This document shows, in pieces, positions 59,213 through 64,000 of a stretch of DNA of 64,000 nucleotides. The position numbers were made by a program, and so were the translations under genes. This stretch comes from Armatimonadetes bacterium DC. GTDB lineage: Bacteria > Armatimonadota > Fimbriimonadia > Fimbriimonadales > GBS-DC. The notes beneath the pieces were generated by a model. The model made no database searches, had not been told where the DNA came from, and worked only from the letters and a program-made list of their open reading frames with translations. Within the stretch, counting starts at the first letter, position 1, and each line of letters opens with the position of its first letter. The stretch covers positions 186,001 to 250,000 of the forward strand of contig LDYB01000019.1 in NCBI GenBank assembly GCA_001442985.1. The letters are read 5' to 3'.

Positions 59213-59818
59213 ATGCGCGACGATGAACGACGCAGGCGTCCCGACGAGGACCCTGAAGAGCCAGAATTTGGGGACCTCTTCGGATTCGAGGAAGAAGAGG
59301 AAGAAGAGCCGCGCGACCTCGAGGCGGAGCTGAAGCGCCTCTTTGGCAGTGAAAGCGAGCCGCCCGATGAGCTGGAAGAGGCGCGACGCTTTGAGCGCGG
59401 GCGCGAGCTGGAAGTGCGCGTCACAGGCGTCTACGAGCGCATCGAGATGGGGCAACCGCAGGCGCTGCTGGTGCATCTGCGCGATAATTACGGGCGTACC
59501 GTGCCGATTGTGATTGGTCCCTTCGAAGCCCACGCGATTGTGATGGCGCTCAACGATGAGGTCCCTCAACGCCCGCTGACACACGACCTGATGCGCAACA
59601 TCCTGATGCGTCTGGGGGTGTCGGTAGACCGCGTGGTGATTGACGACCTCTGGCAGGGCACTTTTTACGCCAAGATTTACCTCCTGCATGGCGACGAGGA
59701 GATAGAGATCGACTCCCGCCCCAGCGATGCGATTGCGCTCGCGTTGCGCTTCCGGGCGCCCATCTATATGGTGGAGTCGGTGCTGGAGGCGGAAGGTCAG
59801 TCAGACGACTTTAGTTAA
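59213..59818 (+). CDS. Bifunctional nuclease (BFN, DUF151) domain protein with acidic N-terminus
   Basis: The 201 residues start with an acidic, low-complexity stretch (about 65 residues, FGFEEEEEEEPRDLEAEL) and continue with the BFN domain: LLVHLRDNYGRTVPIVIGPFEAHAIVMALN, RPLTHDLMRNILMRLGV, DSRPSDAIALALRFRAPIYM. BFN proteins have been linked to nuclease activity and stress tolerance. The typical domain is about 130 residues, so the acidic tail is an addition. AGGAGG precedes ATG 59213, 10 bp after rho. Confidence 0.88.
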   Translation: MRDDERRRRPDEDPEEPEFGDLFGFEEEEEEEPRDLEAELKRLFGSESEPPDELEEARRFERGRELEVRVTGVYERIEMGQPQALLVHLRDNYGRTVPIVIGPFEAHAIVMALNDEVPQRPLTHDLMRNILMRLGVSVDRVVIDDLWQGTFYAKIYLLHGDEEIEIDSRPSDAIALALRFRAPIYMVESVLEAEGQSDDFS

Positions 59819-59841
59819 CATAATCCCACTTATCAGACTCT

Positions 59842-60483
59842 ATGCGCCACGCCCTCTACTGGCTCACTTTCTACCTCGCCTATGCGTTCTGCAAAGTTTT
59901 CTTCGGGCTGGCGCTACGCTTTCCGTTTCTGGCGTGGATTCGAATCGAGAACCGCCACCGCATGCCGCGCCGCGGCGGGCTGATTGTGATTGCCAACCAC
60001 CGCTCACTCGCTGACCCCGTGGTTCTTTGGTACGCCTCGCCGCGCCACCTCTGCTTTATGGGACGCGCCGACATTCTGGACATCCCCATTATCAGCGCGA
60101 TTGCCCGACTGGCGCGTATGATTCCCGTGCGCCAGCGCTCTGCCGACCGGCGTGCGCTGATGGAAGCCATTCAGGCGGTACAGCGTGGCGAGGCGCTCTG
60201 TATCTTTCCTGAGGGTGAACTGAGCGAAACCGGCGAATTGATGCCGTTTTTGCCTGGCGTGCTGCTGATTCTGCGCCAAACAAAAGCGCCTGTGCTACCT
60301 GTGGGGCTTATGAACACCGAGAAGCTTGTGCCATACGGAAAACTTTCCCCAAGAATTGCGTTTACTGTCATCACGGTGCGCTTTGGCGAGGCTATCCCCG
60401 CCGAGCAGATTCTGGCGCTGCCCGACACCGATTCGCAACTGGAGTTTCTGCGCGAGCAGGTGCGCAGGTTGGTGGGGGTATAA
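59842..60483 (+). CDS. plsC: 1-acyl-sn-glycerol-3-phosphate acyltransferase-like protein
   Basis: The 213-residue membrane-associated protein has an N-terminal hydrophobic helix and the acyltransferase motifs IVIANHRSLADPVVL (HX4D), RADILDIPIISAI, and FPEGELSETGELMPFLPG (block III), typical of PlsC. It makes phosphatidate for phospholipid synthesis. The stop codon TAA is part of the TATAAT -10 of the following methylase gene. Confidence 0.88.
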   Translation: MRHALYWLTFYLAYAFCKVFFGLALRFPFLAWIRIENRHRMPRRGGLIVIANHRSLADPVVLWYASPRHLCFMGRADILDIPIISAIARLARMIPVRQRSADRRALMEAIQAVQRGEALCIFPEGELSETGELMPFLPGVLLILRQTKAPVLPVGLMNTEKLVPYGKLSPRIAFTVITVRFGEAIPAEQILALPDTDSQLEFLREQVRRLVGV

Positions 60484-60484
60484 T
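60479..60484 (+). promoter_or_regulatory. Leaderless -10 element TATAAT of the adenine methylase
   Basis: GGGGTATAAT overlaps the plsC stop codon; 8-nt spacer, then ATG 60493. Confidence 0.65.
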
Positions 60485-60492
60485 CTTACCAT

Positions 60493-61386
60493 ATGAAGAA
60501 CGGCTCATCCAAACGTCTGGCGTTTGGCTGGTACGGAGGCAAATACAGTCATCTCGATTGGCTGCTCCCTTTGCTACCCCCTGCCTTCCATTACTGCGAG
60601 CCTTTCGGGGGATCGGCAGCAGTATTGCTCAACCGTCCCCCCAGCCCAGTGGAGACCTACAACGATATAGACGGCGAAGTGGTCAATTTCTTTCGTGTGC
60701 TTCGCGAAACTCCAGAAGAATTGATACGAGCTATAGCACTAACGCCTTTCTCGCGCAAGGAGCTGGAAATTGCCTGTTCTCGCTCCACCGACGACCTGAG
60801 CCCACTGGAGCGAGCTCGCAGGTTCTATGTTCGCGCACGCCAAACACGCACAGGACTGGCACAAACAGCCTCACCCGGACGATGGGCTTATTGCGTGCTA
60901 ACAAGTCGGGCAGGGATGTCAGGCTCTATCTCACGCTGGTTCGGGGGAATCCGCGAGCTCTTCTACATAGCCGATAGGTTGCTGAGGGTGCAGATAGAAA
61001 ACCTTCCTGCTCTTGAAGTGATAAAAAAGTACGACTCGCCACAAACCCTCTTTTATTGCGATCCTCCCTACCCTCATCGTGCGCGTGGCGATAGTAAAGC
61101 CTATGCTTACGAAATGAGCGACAAAGACCACGAACAGCTGGCAGATCTGCTACATTCGGTCAAGGGTATGGTTGCTATATCTGGTTATCACTGCGACTTA
61201 CTGGATCGACTGTATAAGGACTGGTATTGTCACGAGGCGCCTATCCGGGTTTGCCATTCTGTTAAGAGCCCTCGCCAAGAGGTCCTCTGGACGAACTACG
61301 ACCCGCAGGAGGTACGGTTTTGGAGCGAACACCAAAAGCCATTCTCGAAGAAGTCTACGGAATCGTTGAATCCAACCCTGATGTAA
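60493..61386 (+). CDS. DNA adenine methylase (D12 class, Dam/MboI-like)
   Basis: The 297-residue enzyme has FGWYGGKYSHLDWLLPLLPP, the SAM-binding YCEPFGGSAAVLLNR and the catalytic FYCDPPYPHR (motif IV), the layout of D12-class N6-adenine methylases. It probably methylates the site cut by the next gene product, whose frame overlaps it by 67 bp. The region has lower GC than its neighbours, suggesting recent transfer. Confidence 0.9.
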   Translation: MKNGSSKRLAFGWYGGKYSHLDWLLPLLPPAFHYCEPFGGSAAVLLNRPPSPVETYNDIDGEVVNFFRVLRETPEELIRAIALTPFSRKELEIACSRSTDDLSPLERARRFYVRARQTRTGLAQTASPGRWAYCVLTSRAGMSGSISRWFGGIRELFYIADRLLRVQIENLPALEVIKKYDSPQTLFYCDPPYPHRARGDSKAYAYEMSDKDHEQLADLLHSVKGMVAISGYHCDLLDRLYKDWYCHEAPIRVCHSVKSPRQEVLWTNYDPQEVRFWSEHQKPFSKKSTESLNPTLM

Positions 61387-62465
61387 GCCACTTGCCAGAG
61401 AACTACGAAAAACTTGCGCAGTGGCTTCAGCAAGTTATCCACAGTGAGCGAACCCAAGCGTTTACACGCGCTTTACTTGCCTGCTTACTCGCAAAGGTTG
61501 ACAAAGGCGACGACATAGACATCAGGCATCCCTACACGGAAATTCCAGAAAAGTCCTATTCTGGACGACACTACGACGAAGAATACATAGGTGAATTCTG
61601 CGTCGCAAAGGGTCTTAAGGCTAACCTAACAACAGCATTTCTGACACCTGCTCTCCGCACTAAGAACACTCCACTGACAAGAGGGGTCTCTCTTTCGAGC
61701 AAGGATAGCGCGGCTGAGCAGGCGTTTCTGGAAATCCTCTCAGCAGTCGAGGAGTATAACGGCGATAAGGCAGAATTTGCGAAATCTGTCCTGAAAGAGG
61801 CGATACGCCTGCTCTATCAAAAGACGCTTACACACCAGAAGACGCTAGAGGATCTTCTTCAGAAATCAACATCGCAATCCGCACTAAGCATACACAGGAT
61901 TATGAACATTCTTAAAAAACATCTGAAGTCCGAGCGTTCCAGTCGTTTGCCCGTGCTAATGATTGCTGCTTGCTATGCCGTCGCCGAGAAGAGTCTGGGT
62001 AAGCATGTAAGGAAAATTGCAAGACACACCGCTGCAGATGTACGAACGGGTACCTTGGGCGATGTTGAGATTGAGTGTGTTGGTGCTGACGGCACGAATG
62101 TAATTGTGTATGAGATCAAGATGCGCCCTCTTTCTGTGGGCGACCTGAAAAATGCCCTCGAGAAAGTTAGGCATGCTCGCGACCCGATAAGTCAGTATGT
62201 GTTCATAGTAAACTCCCCACCCAAAAGCGGGTTAACCGAGTTGCTAAATCAGCCAAACCTTCCCGTGGAGTTTCTAGTATTTGACTGCCTCTCCTTTGTG
62301 GAGCATTTTTTGCATATTTTCCATGAGAGCAGAATGGAATTTCTTGAGAAGTATAAGGAGTTGCTTCTCAACGAACCCGATTCCAGTGTAAGCTATGCGC
62401 TCAAAAAGGCTTTTCTGGTGTTGTGGGCTGAAGAAGCAAGCTCAGAGAGTGGTCTCTCTCACTAA
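61320..62465 (+). CDS. Probable type II restriction endonuclease
   Basis: The 381-residue protein starts at TTG 61320, with AGGAGG seven nt before it, inside the methylase gene. GDVEIECVGADGTNVIVYEIKMRPL fits the PD-(D/E)XK active site (the E-x-K part is clear). The N-terminal half is helical, with SYSGRHYDEEYIGEFCVAKGL. The overlap with an adenine methylase makes a restriction enzyme the simplest reading; a SacI-like family is possible but unproven. It does not resemble a methylase, and no helicase motifs are seen, so type I or III is unlikely. Confidence 0.7.
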   Translation: MERTPKAILEEVYGIVESNPDVSHLPENYEKLAQWLQQVIHSERTQAFTRALLACLLAKVDKGDDIDIRHPYTEIPEKSYSGRHYDEEYIGEFCVAKGLKANLTTAFLTPALRTKNTPLTRGVSLSSKDSAAEQAFLEILSAVEEYNGDKAEFAKSVLKEAIRLLYQKTLTHQKTLEDLLQKSTSQSALSIHRIMNILKKHLKSERSSRLPVLMIAACYAVAEKSLGKHVRKIARHTAADVRTGTLGDVEIECVGADGTNVIVYEIKMRPLSVGDLKNALEKVRHARDPISQYVFIVNSPPKSGLTELLNQPNLPVEFLVFDCLSFVEHFLHIFHESRMEFLEKYKELLLNEPDSSVSYALKKAFLVLWAEEASSESGLSH

Positions 62466-64000
62466 AGCACTACCCTTGCCTGCTCTTGTGCAAGCGACGG
62501 TGCAGTGTCATCCCACTCCGGCGTCAGTTTGCGCACGCCTTCACGCACAGCACGCGCGCGGCGCACCACTGCCAGCAGCCCACCCAACAGCGTCAGCGGC
62601 GGACCCAGCCACACCAGTATCGTGAACGGCTTGTAATAGACCTCCAGCGGAATCACCCAGCGCGGGTTCGTTTCGGGCTTGCCCGGCACCATGATGAGCT
62701 GGAACTCCACCAGTCGGCGGCTCACATCCATCTGCCCCACCAGAATCTGCGCGCCGTCAGGCAGGGGCACAGGGATGGGAATAATCCCGCTCCGATCCAT
62801 CAGGCGGAACGGCGCCACCTCCACAGACTCTCTCCAGCGGGGATGGCTCACCCGTGCGACCGCAATCGCCCGAAAGCCTTCCTGTCCCATCGCCCCAGCG
62901 GTTTCAAAGCCTTTGAACTCTATCGTGTAGTCCCCTACCTTGCCCTTCTCTTTCTCATGCAGGCGCAGGGTCAGGGGGTCAGCGCTTACCTGGGGCGGCG
63001 CGAAGAAAGAAACATAGAGGTCATGGTCCCACCAGCGCACGATATGGGGCCAGACCACATTGCTCACTTCCCCGCCACGCTGGAACTGGTAGAAGCGCGG
63101 TTCTACAATAAACTTCGTGTCATGCGAGGCAACCTCAATCCGCACCCGATTGAACTTATCGCGCATCGGGTCGCCCGGAAACTTTTCGTTGCCCGTCATG
63201 CCCAGATAGCGCCAGCGGTAGCCGAAGGCAATCGTGTCTCTCCCCTGCTCCACGACCACCTGCTGCTTCACCTCGTAGGCATAGGAGAGAATCAGCCCGA
63301 TTAACCCCACCGCCAGCCCGAAATGGGTCAGGAATCCGCCCATTGAATAGCGAGCCTGCCATAGCCCTGCCAGCGCCTGCCCATAGGCGGCGGGGCGGAG
63401 CCATGCTTGCCAGCCCTTCCCCTTCCCGACCTGCGCCCGACGCCAGATCGCGCCCAGGTTTGCGAATGCCACGAAAGCCAGTAGCACCACGATAAATAGG
63501 GTCAGCGGTTCACGGAAGCCGTACCAGAACGCCGCGAACCCCGTCAGCACCGCCAGCACCCAGCTTTTGGTGAGGCGCTCCAGAATCTGATCCAGTGTCA
63601 TGCCGCGCCAGCCGAGCATCGGCGCCGCCGCCGCCACGATGGCGGTCAGAATAATCCACGGGATATGCACCTGATTGTAAAATTCAGGCTGGAGCGCCGC
63701 CGCCTGCCCGCGAAAGAGTTTCGCAATCAGCGGCCAGGAGGTGCCCACAAGGCTAATCAGCGCAGAGATGCTCAACAGGGCAATTCCCCAGCGCAGAGCC
63801 GCCTCGCGCGAGAAGCCTTTCGTCATGTCGGGCGCAGGCAACGGCATCTGCCGATACCGATAGAGCCACAGCCCCAGCGTCACCAGAACGCCGCCCGCCA
63901 GCATGCCAATCAGAATGCCCAGCGCGCTCTTGGTTAAGGCGTCAAACGAGTGAACCGAGACCTCCGCCAGCACCCCACTGCGAGTCAGGAAAGTCCCGTA
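62462..64000 (-). CDS. ccmF: Haem lyase CcmF, C-terminal part (cut by window end)
   Basis: The frame is open to the window edge and reads YGTFLTRSGVLAEVSVHSFDA, a CcmF hallmark, so the ORF-track GTG 'start' at 63973 is internal. The 512 visible residues have several membrane helices (ALGILIGMLAGGVLVTLGLW, SMGGFLTHFGLAVGLIGLILSY) and a long periplasmic domain before the last helix (TILVWLGPPLTLLGGLLAVV). CcmF joins haem to apocytochrome c in system I maturation. The WWD region lies outside. It is convergent with the restriction gene, overlapping by 4 bp. Confidence 0.85.
   Translation of the reverse strand, partial: YGTFLTRSGVLAEVSVHSFDALTKSALGILIGMLAGGVLVTLGLWLYRYRQMPLPAPDMTKGFSREAALRWGIALLSISALISLVGTSWPLIAKLFRGQAAALQPEFYNQVHIPWIILTAIVAAAAPMLGWRGMTLDQILERLTKSWVLAVLTGFAAFWYGFREPLTLFIVVLLAFVAFANLGAIWRRAQVGKGKGWQAWLRPAAYGQALAGLWQARYSMGGFLTHFGLAVGLIGLILSYAYEVKQQVVVEQGRDTIAFGYRWRYLGMTGNEKFPGDPMRDKFNRVRIEVASHDTKFIVEPRFYQFQRGGEVSNVVWPHIVRWWDHDLYVSFFAPPQVSADPLTLRLHEKEKGKVGDYTIEFKGFETAGAMGQEGFRAIAVARVSHPRWRESVEVAPFRLMDRSGIIPIPVPLPDGAQILVGQMDVSRRLVEFQLIMVPGKPETNPRWVIPLEVYYKPFTILVWLGPPLTLLGGLLAVVRRARAVREGVRKLTPEWDDTAPSLAQEQARVVL

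Noticed and set aside
1-64000. tRNA, rRNA, CRISPR arrays, IS transposases
   Set aside because: None was seen in the spacers or among the reading frames; the only interspersed repeats are the palindromic elements reported.

Overview
The window reads as chromosome of a diderm, probably thermophilic bacterium, most likely Armatimonadota (Fimbriimonadales-like). This is inferred from the gene style, not from a marker tree. The signs are: several secreted proteins ending in PEP-CTERM anchors; four secreted proteins ending in two EF-hand-like repeats with a near-invariant DDADLLxVLFxFG core; three pseudopilin-like proteins with the H-X9-DG tail; an LptD/OstA-like barrel, a MotA/MotB pair and CcmF. 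Thermophily is suggested by family 4 and family 5 uracil-DNA glycosylases, a family B DNA polymerase, a glutaredoxin-like protein disulfide oxidoreductase and an aminopropyltransferase. GC is high except in two islands (about 20.3-24.5 kb and 60.5-62.5 kb).

Layout. 0-8.2 kb: 3' end of a UvrD/AddA-like helicase, larC, a TlpA-TPR protein, a GAF protein overlapping an Fe-S PD-(D/E)XK nuclease, a BatA/VWA protein and a coiled-coil protein. 8.2-11.3 kb: a pseudopilin, then a minus-strand cluster of a small membrane protein, two paralogous secreted proteins with different C-terminal sorting modules, and a DsrE-like protein. 11.4-11.8 kb: a probable structured non-coding RNA. 11.8-18.1 kb: a baeRF-like protein, a beta-barrel, UDG family 5, two PEP-CTERM proteins and an EF-hand-tailed protein. 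18.1-20.2 kb: mtnP and rnc. 20.3-24.5 kb: a minus-strand operon around an orphan Rhs tip, probably a toxin/immunity locus. 24.6-30.3 kb: polB, accC, folC and a Tll0287-like haem protein.

30.3-37.1 kb: an orphan antitoxin cut by a palindromic repeat, a pseudopilin divergent from coaBC, a protein disulfide oxidoreductase, an N-terminal UvrA fragment, a TMEM14 protein, argD, UDG family 4 and a HIT protein. 37.1-45.7 kb: EF-hand-tailed proteins, motB-motA, a queuosine-precursor transporter, tyrS and a GH51 arabinofuranosidase. 46.0-50.7 kb: rpsF-ssb-rpsR, a phosphoglucose/phosphomannose isomerase, speE and an LptD-like protein on one strand. 50.7-54.7 kb: dtd, rel and an oxidoreductase on the other. 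54.8-60.5 kb: a secreted protein, a beta-propeller, a pseudopilin, rho, a BFN-domain protein and plsC. 60.5-62.5 kb: an adenine methylase overlapping a probable restriction enzyme. The window ends inside ccmF.

A theme across the window is promoter style. Many genes have a GG-TAnnnT -10 element only 6-9 nt before the start codon and no Shine-Dalgarno sequence, so leaderless mRNAs should be common; others have the same -10 about 20-25 nt upstream followed at once by a Shine-Dalgarno. This pattern moved several starts away from the ORF-track choice (rnc, coaBC, HIT, tyrS, the coiled-coil protein, the DUF2946-like protein). Functional links include SpeE producing methylthioadenosine that MtnP can salvage, the two UDGs plus polB in repair, and Rel, Rho and SSB as housekeeping anchors. 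No tRNA, rRNA, CRISPR array or transposase gene was seen.
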